From Tannerellaceae bacterium (GTDB lineage Bacteria; Bacteroidota; Bacteroidia; Bacteroidales; Tannerellaceae): 18,589 bases of DNA. Shown one piece after another: positions 8,072-14,817 of this stretch. The notes below the pieces were generated by a model. That model saw only the letters and a list, made by a program, of their open reading frames with translations. It made no database searches and was not told where the DNA came from. The stretch spans positions 1-18,589 of the forward strand of contig JAITHO010000133.1 of the NCBI GenBank assembly GCA_031279915.1, given 5' to 3'. Within the stretch, counting starts at the first letter, position 1, and each line of letters begins with the position of its first letter. Position numbers and translations under genes: made by a program.

Positions 8072-8091
8072 CAATATTCGCGCGAATATTG
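8072..8091. repeat. Perfect 20-nt palindrome at the left edge of the second repeat block
   Basis: CAATATTCGCGCGAATATTG equals its own reverse complement. It marks the switch from diverged units to the regular CGCGAAGATT units. Inner unit junctions carry the same site with one mismatch (GCGAAGATT). Confidence 0.85.
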
Positions 8092-8313
8092 TCTGTGAAA
8101 TCACCGTCGAGAAATATTCGCGCGAAGATTTGCTGTGAAATGGCCGTCGAGAAATATTCGCGCGAAGATTGTCTGTGAAATCACCGTCGCGAAAAGATTC
8201 GCGCGAAGATTGTCTGTGAAATCGCCGTCGAGAAATATTCGCGAGAAGATTATCTGTGAAATCGCCGTCGAGAAATATTCGCGCGAAGATTGTCTGTGAA
8301 ATGGCCGTCGAGA

Positions 8314-8331
8314 AATATTCGCGCGAATATT
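8314..8331. repeat. Perfect 18-nt palindrome at the right edge of the array
   Basis: AATATTCGCGCGAATATT is the same palindrome as at the left edge of this block. It occurs here exactly where the array stops and unique promoter DNA of the GSCFA gene begins. Confidence 0.85.
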
Positions 8332-8358
8332 GGCTTTGGAGGCCTACTTGGAGCCACC

Positions 8359-8392
8359 TTGGCTCGACAACTGGCCGTAATTTGTATTTTTG
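8359..8392 (+). promoter_or_regulatory. Predicted promoter of the GSCFA-murF-alr operon
   Basis: TATTTTTG at 8385-8392 is a full match to TAnnTTTG. A TTG at 8359-8361 lies 23 nt upstream, slightly far for the -33 element. The predicted transcription start, around 8399, leaves only a short leader. The element sits 45 nt beyond the end of the tandem array. Confidence 0.45.
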
Positions 8393-8411
8393 TCCTATAA
8401 ACATGTATAAG

Positions 8412-9401
8412 ATGCAATTCACAACTCCCGTTTATATTCCGCAAAGCGCGTTTGGGCTGGGCTATCGCGACCGGCTCTTGCTCATGGGTTCATGCTTTGC
8501 GGTCGAAATCGGTCAGAGGATGGCAGCCGGCGGCTTAGATGCTCTGATAAATCCCTTCGGAATTTTATACAATCCCCTCTCGATTGCCATCGCTTTGCGC
8601 CGTTTGATGCATCCAAAGCCTTACGTAGCCGCAGATTTATTTTATCACAACGAACAATTCCACAGTTTTGATCATCATGGCGGCTTCTCTCGGCATGACT
8701 TGCCGGAGGCTTTGGCATTTGTCAACTCAAAGCTTAGCGAAGGAGCCGAGAGGCTCAGCTTGGCAAGCTATATTGTTGTAAGCTGGGGCAATACGGCGCT
8801 TTTTCGTTGTGCGGATGATGATAGGGTTGCGGGAAATTGTCATAAGCTTCCGGCTCGGCATTTTCGGCGCGAGCGTTTGGGGGTTGAGGATATTGTATCG
8901 TGCTGGCGGGCTCTCGTTAAGGATTTGAAGGAGATGAAGCCCGATGCAAGGCTGATCCTGACTGTCTCGCCGGTGCGGTACCTGGGCGATGGGGCGCGGC
9001 AAAACAGTTTATCGAAATCGGCCATGCTTATTGCAGCCGAGGAGCTCGAGCGGGAGTTCGGCGAGCATATAAGCTACTTCCCCGCCTACGAGCTCATGAT
9101 CGACGAGCTGCGCGACTACCGATTTTATGCGCCCGACATGCTCCATCCCTCCTCACAAGCCGTTGATTATATATGGGAACGCTTCCGCCAAACATTTTTC
9201 GCAGCGCCCGACCATCAGCTCTTCGCCGCATGGGAGGAGATACAAAAAGCCCTGCGCCATGTGCCAACACGCCCCGACAGCGCCGAGTATCGGCAATTTG
9301 TTGAGAAAACCCTAGAGAAGGTCGAGGAAATAAGCCGCAAATTCCCTTATTTTGATACCTCATCAGCAAGACAACAACTTCAATCGAACATAAACAGATA
9401 A
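8412..9401 (+). CDS. GSCFA domain protein
   Basis: A 329-residue protein of the GSCFA family, named from the motif seen here at residues 26-30 (MGSCFAVEIGQRM). The family resembles SGNH/GDSL hydrolases. A late DMLHPSSQAVDYIW segment offers the Asp and His expected of that fold, with the motif Ser in GSCFA as possible nucleophile. The substrate is unknown. The Met at 8412 gives the usual start (MQFTTPVYIP); an in-frame ATG at 8403 is nearly as likely. Frames opening at 8256 would begin inside the tandem repeats and upstream of the promoter. No signal peptide is seen, so it is probably cytoplasmic. It lies 12 nt before murF-alr, so a link to the cell wall is possible but only inferred. Confidence 0.88.
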   Translation: MQFTTPVYIPQSAFGLGYRDRLLLMGSCFAVEIGQRMAAGGLDALINPFGILYNPLSIAIALRRLMHPKPYVAADLFYHNEQFHSFDHHGGFSRHDLPEALAFVNSKLSEGAERLSLASYIVVSWGNTALFRCADDDRVAGNCHKLPARHFRRERLGVEDIVSCWRALVKDLKEMKPDARLILTVSPVRYLGDGARQNSLSKSAMLIAAEELEREFGEHISYFPAYELMIDELRDYRFYAPDMLHPSSQAVDYIWERFRQTFFAAPDHQLFAAWEEIQKALRHVPTRPDSAEYRQFVEKTLEKVEEISRKFPYFDTSSARQQLQSNINR

Positions 9402-9413
9402 TCCCTTTTATAT

Positions 9414-11879
9414 ATGGAATACAGCATTCAAGAAGTCGAAAGAGCAACCAGCGCAAAAACTTTGCAACTCTTCGACCATCGCATAAGCATAATCCTTACG
9501 GATAGCCGACGCTTAGCCTCGCCTGAGGAAACGCTTTTTTTCGCCTTAAAAACTAAGACCAATAACGGTCATAAATATATCCGCGAGCTATATAAACTCC
9601 GCGTGCGATGCTTCGTTGTAAGCGAGGAGCCGGCCGACCTTGGGGAGATGCCCGAAGCTTCGTTCCTGCTGGTTAAGGATACGCTGAAGGCTCTGCAACG
9701 GCTTGCGGCCTACCATCGCGCTCGCTTCGACATTCCGGTGATAGGCATTGCGGGAAGCAACGGCAAGACTACGGTTAAGGAATTTGTATACCAACTGCTG
9801 CGGAAGGACTTCAATATCGTTCGATCGCCCATGAGCTATAACTCGCAGATAGGCGTGCCGCTGTCGATTTGGGAGATCTCCCCAAAGCATAATCTGGCCA
9901 TAATCGAGGCCGGCATATCGCAGCCCGACGAGATGGATCAGCTACGGCCGATAATCGAGCCAACGATAGGCATCTTCACCGGCATAGGCGAAGCCCACCA
10001 GGAGAATTTCACATCAACGCATCAAAAATGTATGGAGAAGCTATCGCTGTTCAGCAAATGCCAGGCGGTGATTTACAATGCCGACAGCTTCGTTGTGAAC
10101 CAGTGCATGGAGTCGGCCCTGCTCTCGCATCGCAGCGTTGGCTGGAGCCGCACCAACGAGGACGCTCCCGTATATATAGAATCGCTTGAAAAGAAGGAAA
10201 ATGAAACGGTTATCGCCTGCAGCGTCATGGGTATACCGATGGTTTATACGGTGCCGTTCACTGACGACGCCTCGCTTGAGAACGTAATGCACAGCATCAC
10301 GCTGATGATGTATCTGAAGCCTACGAGCGTTAGCGACGCTGCAAGATTTGCCGCTCTGGAGGCGGTCGACATGCGGGTGAACGTCAGGGAGGGCCTTCGC
10401 AACTGCCTCCTGATAGATGACTCGTATAACTCCGACTTTAATTCGCTGGAGAGCGCCCTCAGCTTCATGAAAGGCCGTCAGGGAGATAAGGAGCTTCGAA
10501 CGGTGCTGATTCTGTCGGATATACTGCAGTCGGGAGTTCTTCCCAAGTCGCTTTATAAGCGGGTGGCCGAGCTGGTTCGCCGCAAGCGAGTATCGCACAT
10601 CGTTGGAATTGGGCGGGATCTATCCGAGTATGGATACCTGTTCGGCATCAGCAAGGAGTTCTATCAGAGCACCGACGAATTTCTTCACTCTCATGCGATA
10701 CGCAACTTCAGCGATTCGATTATCCTCTTGAAGGGCTCGCGACGCTTCCACTTCGAGCGCATCACGGCTCAACTGGAGAAGCGTACGCACGAAACAGTGC
10801 TCGAAGTAGATCTGAATGCGATAATCCACAACTATAATTACTTCCGAAGCTTGCTCCGCCCGGAAACAAAGGTCGTTGCGATGGTGAAAGCATTCGGTTA
10901 CGGCCTTGGATCGGATGAAACAGCCAAAACCCTTCAGGAGCAGCGATGCGACTACCTTGCCGTGGCTGTGGCCGACGAAGGAGTAGCTCTGCGCCGAGCA
11001 GGCATATCAATTCCGATAATTGTGATGAATCCGGAGGCGAGTAGCTTCCATGTTTTGTTCGAGAACTGGCTGGAGCCTGAGATTTATAGCTTCAGGATGC
11101 TCGACCTTGTTATCCTGGAAACATTGCGCCGCGGCATCACCTCCTATCCGGTGCACCTCAAGATCGATACGGGCATGAGCCGTTTGGGCTTCGATCCGGA
11201 GGATGCCGAGGAGATATGCCGGAGGCTGCGGCTGCAGTCGGGAGTAAGGGTGCGCTCGGTGTTCTCTCATCTTGCCGGAAGCGATTCGCCCTCACTGGAT
11301 GCCTTCACCCACAATCAGGCCGCCATCTTCGCCAAAGTTGCCGAACTGATTGAAAGCAGCCTGGATTATAAGATACTGAAACATATCCTGAACTCTGCCG
11401 GCATAGAACGCTTTCCGGAGTACCAACTTGACATGGTTCGCCTCGGCATAGGCTTGTATGGAATCAGCGCCGTCGACAGCAAGCCGTTGCGCAATGTATC
11501 CACCCTCCGCACAACGATATTGCAGATTCGTGAAACGCCCGCCGGACGTTCGATCGGCTACGGCTGCGGGAACGTCCTGACCCGCCCGTCGCGGATTGCC
11601 GTCATACCGATAGGCTATGCCGACGGCTTAAACAGGCGCCTGGGCAACGGCAACGGCATGGTTTGGATAAAGGGCGATCTCTGCCCCATCGTTGGCAACA
11701 TCTGCATGGATATTGCGATGGTCGACGTAAGCTCCATAGCTGCCTCCGAGGGCGATGAGGTGATTATCTTCGGCAAAGAGCTGCCGCCCTCCAGCATAGC
11801 CGCCAAGCTGAATACTATCCCTTACGAAGTCCTGACCTCAATATCCTCAAGGGTAAAGCGGCTGTACTATTCCGACTAA
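9414..11879 (+). CDS. murF-alr: Bifunctional MurF ligase / alanine racemase fusion
   Basis: An 821-residue fusion joining two peptidoglycan enzymes. Residues 1 to about 455 are MurF, the ATP-dependent ligase that adds D-Ala-D-Ala to UDP-MurNAc-tripeptide. It shows the TDSRR substrate motif near 29-33, the P-loop GSNGKTT at 114-120, and the DDSYNSD motif near residue 338. Residues about 460-821 are a PLP-dependent alanine racemase, with the PLP lysine at 492 (VVAMVKAFGYG), the catalytic Tyr at 716 (SIGYG), and the GYADG and NICMD motifs. The racemase supplies D-Ala, so the fusion pairs precursor supply with its use, although a D-Ala ligase step lies between. This fusion is widespread in Bacteroidetes. 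All key residues look intact. It is probably co-transcribed with the GSCFA gene. Confidence 0.96.
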   Translation: MEYSIQEVERATSAKTLQLFDHRISIILTDSRRLASPEETLFFALKTKTNNGHKYIRELYKLRVRCFVVSEEPADLGEMPEASFLLVKDTLKALQRLAAYHRARFDIPVIGIAGSNGKTTVKEFVYQLLRKDFNIVRSPMSYNSQIGVPLSIWEISPKHNLAIIEAGISQPDEMDQLRPIIEPTIGIFTGIGEAHQENFTSTHQKCMEKLSLFSKCQAVIYNADSFVVNQCMESALLSHRSVGWSRTNEDAPVYIESLEKKENETVIACSVMGIPMVYTVPFTDDASLENVMHSITLMMYLKPTSVSDAARFAALEAVDMRVNVREGLRNCLLIDDSYNSDFNSLESALSFMKGRQGDKELRTVLILSDILQSGVLPKSLYKRVAELVRRKRVSHIVGIGRDLSEYGYLFGISKEFYQSTDEFLHSHAIRNFSDSIILLKGSRRFHFERITAQLEKRTHETVLEVDLNAIIHNYNYFRSLLRPETKVVAMVKAFGYGLGSDETAKTLQEQRCDYLAVAVADEGVALRRAGISIPIIVMNPEASSFHVLFENWLEPEIYSFRMLDLVILETLRRGITSYPVHLKIDTGMSRLGFDPEDAEEICRRLRLQSGVRVRSVFSHLAGSDSPSLDAFTHNQAAIFAKVAELIESSLDYKILKHILNSAGIERFPEYQLDMVRLGIGLYGISAVDSKPLRNVSTLRTTILQIRETPAGRSIGYGCGNVLTRPSRIAVIPIGYADGLNRRLGNGNGMVWIKGDLCPIVGNICMDIAMVDVSSIAASEGDEVIIFGKELPPSSIAAKLNTIPYEVLTSISSRVKRLYYSD

Positions 11880-11906
11880 AGATTGGATAGGGAAGCCATA
11901 GAAAGC

Positions 11907-11940
11907 AAAATGCCTCGAAGAGAATCCTTCGAGGCATTTT
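11907..11940. terminator. Bidirectional intrinsic terminator
   Basis: A 14-bp perfect stem (AAAATGCCTCGAAG paired with CTTCGAGGCATTTT) with a 6-nt loop lies between convergent murF-alr and the lipoprotein gene. The A and T runs at the stem ends give a U-tract in either direction. Confidence 0.9.
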
Positions 11941-11964
11941 CGTTGATAGCGAAAGCTCTGCTGC

Positions 11965-12840
11965 TTAATCAACCTGGATGACGAGGTACTTGCCCAGGCT
12001 CCAGAATGCCTTAGCGTCGAGGATGCGGAAGATCAGATTGCCGTCGGCATCTTTGCCGTACTCGTAGGAGCTGTCGGGATGATTAGACTTCAGAGTGGCC
12101 TTGCGCGAGTAGAGTTCGATTTCGGTGGTTTGCCGAACGTCGATGCCGATAAAGTAGTTGCGATTGAAGTCGCCCTCCAGCACTTTTGATTTGGAGAATA
12201 TTCCTCCGCCGGTGAGTATCTTCTGGTCTTTCAGCTCGCGCGATGTTCCGAAGCAATAGTATGCGGTATTGATTTCGGCATCCTGGGCTTGTATCTTCTT
12301 CGACTGCGATTCGCTAACGAAGGCGAGCTGGTCAACTTCATCCTTGAGCGAGGCTATCTCGCGGCTTAGCTCCTCGATGTGAACGTTCTTCTTCTCCAAG
12401 TCTTCCTGCAGAGCGACAATCTTGTTCGTCTTTTCTTCGAGCTCTGATGCCAGCCGTTCGATGGTCTTCTTGAAGGCGTCAGACTGGGCGTTGCTGGTTT
12501 TGAGCATTGCCTCGAGCCGTGCTATCTGATCCTTGTTCTTGCGGAGGGTTTCGTTGATGAGCTGCATGTTGTTGTGAATCTGTTCGCGCGCTGTGGGAGC
12601 GAGTTCGCCGTCGGTTTGGCTTTGCACGTTCAGGTAGTTTTCTGCGCTGCGGATAGACTGAAAGTCGGCCTCTATCTCGTTCAAGATAGCCATCATCTCT
12701 TCTATATGCATTGCATTGCGAGCGTTATCGAGGCGCAGCGAATCGCTTTCGGCCTTGAGCTGTTGATACTCCTTTGAGTTTTGTACGCATGCCGTAAGGA
12801 GCAGGGCGGCGCATAGCGTAATGATTACTGACTTGTTCAT
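11965..12840 (-). CDS. Coiled-coil lipoprotein, conserved in Bacteroidales
   Basis: A 291-residue lipoprotein. The signal peptide ends in lipobox LLTAC with the lipidated Cys at residue 18. Residues about 22-190 are almost wholly predicted coiled coil, rich in Glu, Lys, Gln and Ala with heptad-like spacing (for example IERLASELEEKTNKIVALQ). The C-terminal part is globular, with INTAYYCFGTSRELKDQ, LTGGGIFSKSKVLEGDFN and a final ILDAKAFWSLGKYLVIQVD. This architecture recalls Bacteroidales lipoproteins annotated as Cbp1-like collagen-binding adhesins, but that assignment is from memory of the family and unproven here. One DSL tripeptide near residue 33 fits the Bacteroides O-glycosylation motif. 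It is the last gene of the leftward operon, 17 nt after rsmI, and faces the terminator. Confidence 0.85.
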   Translation of the reverse strand: MNKSVIITLCAALLLTACVQNSKEYQQLKAESDSLRLDNARNAMHIEEMMAILNEIEADFQSIRSAENYLNVQSQTDGELAPTAREQIHNNMQLINETLRKNKDQIARLEAMLKTSNAQSDAFKKTIERLASELEEKTNKIVALQEDLEKKNVHIEELSREIASLKDEVDQLAFVSESQSKKIQAQDAEINTAYYCFGTSRELKDQKILTGGGIFSKSKVLEGDFNRNYFIGIDVRQTTEIELYSRKATLKSNHPDSSYEYGKDADGNLIFRILDAKAFWSLGKYLVIQVD

Positions 12841-12857
12841 TTTTTTGTTCTATTAAA

Positions 12858-13532
12858 TTAGATGCTGTTTCCTTGTACTACTATTACTATTTCTCCGCGT
12901 GGAGGATTGGCGGCAAAGTGCGATGCAAGTTCCTGCAAGCTCCCCCGCCTTGTCTCTTCATATATCTTGGATAGCTCTCGCGATACGGAGGCCTGACGGT
13001 CGGCTCCGCAATGTTCGGCCAGTTGCTGCAGGGTCTTGAGCAAACGCTGAGGCGATTCGTAGAGGATGAAGGTGCGTTCCTCGGCGGCTAGCTTGCGCAA
13101 TCTCGTTTGCCGTCCCTTTTTATGCGGCAGAAATCCTTCGAAACTGAAGGCATCGCCTGCCAAACCTGATACAACCAAAGCCGGCACAAAGGCTGTCGCT
13201 CCCGCCAAGCATTCCACATCAATCCCGCGCCGTATACATTCGCGAATGAGCAGGAATCCGGGGTCGGAAATCGATGGCGTGCCTGCGTCTGACACCAGCG
13301 CGACGCTCTCGGCTTCGGCTATCTGGCCCGCCAACTGCTCCAGGATGCGATGTTCGTTAAACTTGTGATACGACTGCATTCGATTGTTAATTTCATAGCG
13401 CTTGAGCAATATCCCCGTCGTTCGGGTATCTTCGGCAAGGATGAACGATGCCTGGCGAAGCATGCGGAGGGCGCGTAAGCTAATGTCTTCAAGGTTGCCG
13501 ATGGGCGTTGGTACAACGATAAGCTTTGCCAT
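12858..13532 (-). CDS. rsmI: 16S rRNA (cytidine-1402-2'-O)-methyltransferase RsmI
   Basis: A 224-residue SAM-dependent methyltransferase of the tetrapyrrole-methylase fold that 2'-O-methylates C1402 in the decoding centre of 16S rRNA. Family motifs are present in order: VVPTPIGNLEDISLRAL at the N-terminus, AEDTRTTGILL near residue 34, SDAGTPSISDPG near 83-94, and FEGFLPHKKGR, FILYESPQRL and SRELSKIYEE further on. The C-terminus ends soon after GEIVIVVQG. The E. coli protein is longer, because it has a C-terminal extension missing from the shorter Bacteroidetes forms. The gene lies 12 nt after the upstream hypothetical gene and 17 nt before the lipoprotein gene, so the three probably share one transcript. 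Confidence 0.95.
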   Translation of the reverse strand: MAKLIVVPTPIGNLEDISLRALRMLRQASFILAEDTRTTGILLKRYEINNRMQSYHKFNEHRILEQLAGQIAEAESVALVSDAGTPSISDPGFLLIRECIRRGIDVECLAGATAFVPALVVSGLAGDAFSFEGFLPHKKGRQTRLRKLAAEERTFILYESPQRLLKTLQQLAEHCGADRQASVSRELSKIYEETRRGSLQELASHFAANPPRGEIVIVVQGNSI

Positions 13533-13544
13533 CCTGCAGGCTTC

Positions 13545-14069
13545 TCAACGAAAGCGTTTCTCTATGTAACCGATAAACTCTGCAACCACCGGATTGCTCT
13601 CGTCCCACCGCAAACGCTCTCGCAGGTATGCCATCGACTCCTCGCAGCTGCCCATAGCATTCAGATCATCAATAGCCTGATTCATCCAGCCCTCATCCCC
13701 TCCAAAGAGTTCTTTGCGGAAATAAAACCTGTCGTTAAGCACGAGCGATTTTCGCAGATCGGCCAGTCGCCCCTTGCTCAGGCCATCGTTCAGCCTTGCA
13801 GGTCGAATCTGCGCAGGCTCCGGTTCGGCGACGTGGGGAGGCGTAGGCGCAGCGTCGATCATCTTGCGGTATTCCTCCATCTGCCTGTGCAGAGTTTCAA
13901 TCTGCTCTCCCTCGAGTATATGCAGCTCCTTCAGCAGATGATAAGCCAGGTCAAAGCTGCGGCTGAAGCATGCCACGGGGTACACCTCCATGCCTCGCAG
14001 CTCGCTGAGCAGGCCTTCGAGCTCTTTTATATCCGACAGTATGCTGTCAATGCGGCTTGTCTTTTCCAT
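13545..14069 (-). CDS. Conserved Bacteroidetes protein of unknown function
   Basis: A 174-residue, acidic, mostly helical protein with no signal peptide or membrane segment, so probably cytoplasmic. Residues 1-75 look coiled coil (SILSDIKELEGLLSELRGME, EGEQIETLHRQMEEYRKMI). A Pro/Ala-rich linker covers about 76-92. The C-terminal 75 residues form the conserved part, with LRKSLVLNDRFYFRKELFGG, an AIDDLNAM stretch and a final FIGYIEKRF. Similar C-terminal domains occur in Bacteroidetes proteins of unknown function. It is the first gene of the operon with rsmI, and its start at 14069 is supported by a well-placed promoter. I cannot give it a function. Confidence 0.85.
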   Translation of the reverse strand: MEKTSRIDSILSDIKELEGLLSELRGMEVYPVACFSRSFDLAYHLLKELHILEGEQIETLHRQMEEYRKMIDAAPTPPHVAEPEPAQIRPARLNDGLSKGRLADLRKSLVLNDRFYFRKELFGGDEGWMNQAIDDLNAMGSCEESMAYLRERLRWDESNPVVAEFIGYIEKRFR

Positions 14070-14097
14070 TTCTTTAGATATATAATAATGAATGGGC

Positions 14098-14128
14098 CAA
14101 AGATAGAAACACTTTCATTTCTCCGCAA
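14098..14128 (-). promoter_or_regulatory. Predicted promoter of the rsmI operon
   Basis: On the minus strand TTG (14128-14126) is followed after exactly 20 nt by TATCTTTG (14105-14098), matching the Bacteroidetes TTG/TAnnTTTG pattern in both elements and spacing. Transcription would start near 14091, about 20 nt before the ATG at 14069. This is the best promoter match in the window. Confidence 0.6.
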
Positions 14129-14133
14129 CAATG

Positions 14134-14159
14134 CCCTGCCCGCCCGCATCCCCAGCCCC
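14134..14159 (-). other. G-quadruplex motif just upstream of the rsmI-operon promoter
   Basis: On the minus strand there are five G-runs (GGGG, GGGG, GGG, GGG, GGG) with loops of CT, ATGC, C and CA, fitting the standard G3+N1-7 rule. It ends 6 nt before the -33 TTG. Folding is predicted only from the pattern. Confidence 0.6.
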
Positions 14160-14186
14160 TCCGCAATGCCTCCGCCCCTACCGTCT

Positions 14187-14510
14187 CATTTAGGCGTCAG
14201 CTAAACGCTCGTTTAGGCGTCAACTAAACGGTCGTTTAGGCGATAGCTAAACGGTCGTTTAGGAGGTAACTAAACGGTCGTTTAGGCGATAGCTAAATGC
14301 TCGTTTTTGGGGGATCGCCAAATGGACGTTTGGGGGATCGCCAAATGGACGTTTGGGGGATCGCCACACGAGCGTTTGGGGGATCGCCACACGGGCGTTT
14401 GGGGGATCGCCAAATGGGCGTTTGGGGGATCGCCACACGGGCGTTTGGGGGATCGCCACACGGGCGTTTGGGGGATCGCCAAATGGGCGTTTGGGGGATC
14501 GCCAAATGTA
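14187..14510. repeat. Tandem array of fourteen 23-nt hairpin units
   Basis: Fourteen abutting units, all 23 nt except the sixth (25 nt). Each is a 7-nt arm, a 7-nt loop, a complementary 7-nt arm and a 2-nt joiner. Units 1-5 (14187-14301) pair CGTTTAG with CTAAACG around loops such as GCGATAG, GCGTCAA and GAGGTAA. Units 6-14 (14302-14510) use CGTTTGG with CCAAATG or CCACACG around the constant loop GGGATCG, which contains GATC. There are no unique spacers, so it is not CRISPR. Open frames cross the array on both strands because the units lack stops, and their 23-residue periodic peptides are artefacts. The array lies in the divergent gap between the rsmI operon and nrdJ. Confidence 0.95.
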
Positions 14511-14817
14511 CAGGCATGAGATAGGCTATCTCACGACATGAGGTAAGGCGATATTCGGTGTGGATAATGGGCAATAGACCGGCGGCTTGATGCTTAAGGG
14601 GGCATGGGGTTTGCCTAAATATTATGCTGATGATATATAGCAATCGTCGTTTTGGGCAACTTTGTATCCGTCGCATATCTGTAAATGTATTTAGAATTAG
14701 ATATATAGCCAAAAGAACTTGGGAACTGTGGATAAATAATGGCGCAGCGGGCCAAAATATTTGTACAAGCGGAAAAGAATATCTATCATTGCAGCATAAT
14801 TAAATACAATACAAATT
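14511..14817. other. nrdJ upstream region without a recognisable gene
   Basis: This 307-nt region lies between the 23-nt array and the nrdJ start. It becomes AT-rich toward nrdJ and must hold its promoter, but no full TAnnTTTG match is present. CAACTTTG at 14657-14664 and AATATTTG at 14756-14763 each miss by one base. I saw no cobalamin riboswitch B12 box, no clear NrdR boxes and no terminator. The only structured site is a 17-nt dyad at 14517-14533. Confidence 0.5.
14517..14533. promoter_or_regulatory. 17-nt perfect dyad next to the array (possible operator)
   Basis: TGAGATAG and CTATCTCA are exact reverse complements around a single G. The site starts 7 nt after the last repeat unit, and copies of CATGAG lie at 14515 and 14537. 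It resembles a dimeric repressor site, but no regulator gene is nearby. Confidence 0.35.

Larger units (their letters stand above)
7681..8340. repeat. Tandem array of about 16.5 units of a 39-41 nt repeat
   Basis: Units abut with no unique spacers, so this is not a CRISPR array. Units 1-4 begin CGTTTAGATTGTCTGTGAAA or a one-base variant, followed by a variable TCGCC or TGGCC, then GTGGAGAAAAA. Units 5-9 (7839-8039) are more diverged, with TTTCTTGCGAAAGC in place of the centre in units 5 and 6. Units 11-16 (8081-8321) keep the same centre but have different edges: CGCGAAGATT at the start and GAAATATTCG at the end. A half unit closes the array at 8340. The array fills the divergent gap between ribD and the GSCFA gene. 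A 206-codon open frame crosses it on the minus strand only because the units lack stop codons. Confidence 0.95.

Noticed and set aside
7681..8340. CRISPR array
   Set aside because: Units abut directly and differ by point changes; there are no unique spacers of even length and no cas genes.
8256..8411. N-terminal extension of the GSCFA protein into the array
   Set aside because: It would be translated from repeat DNA upstream of the TATTTTTG promoter element and has no counterpart in the family.
7802..8422. 206-codon open frame on the minus strand across the 40-nt array
   Set aside because: A unit of about 40 nt changes frame at each copy, so no peptide unit is preserved from one copy to the next; the frame is open only because the repeat lacks stops, and it overlaps the GSCFA promoter and start.
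14293..14712. Proline/arginine-rich periodic open frames on both strands across the 23-nt array
   Set aside because: Several frames on both strands are open at once with the same 23-residue period, as expected of stop-free tandem repeats; none has a plausible start context or conserved ends.
14511..14817. Cobalamin riboswitch or NrdR operator before nrdJ
   Set aside because: No B12 box or paired NrdR boxes could be found by eye in the leader.
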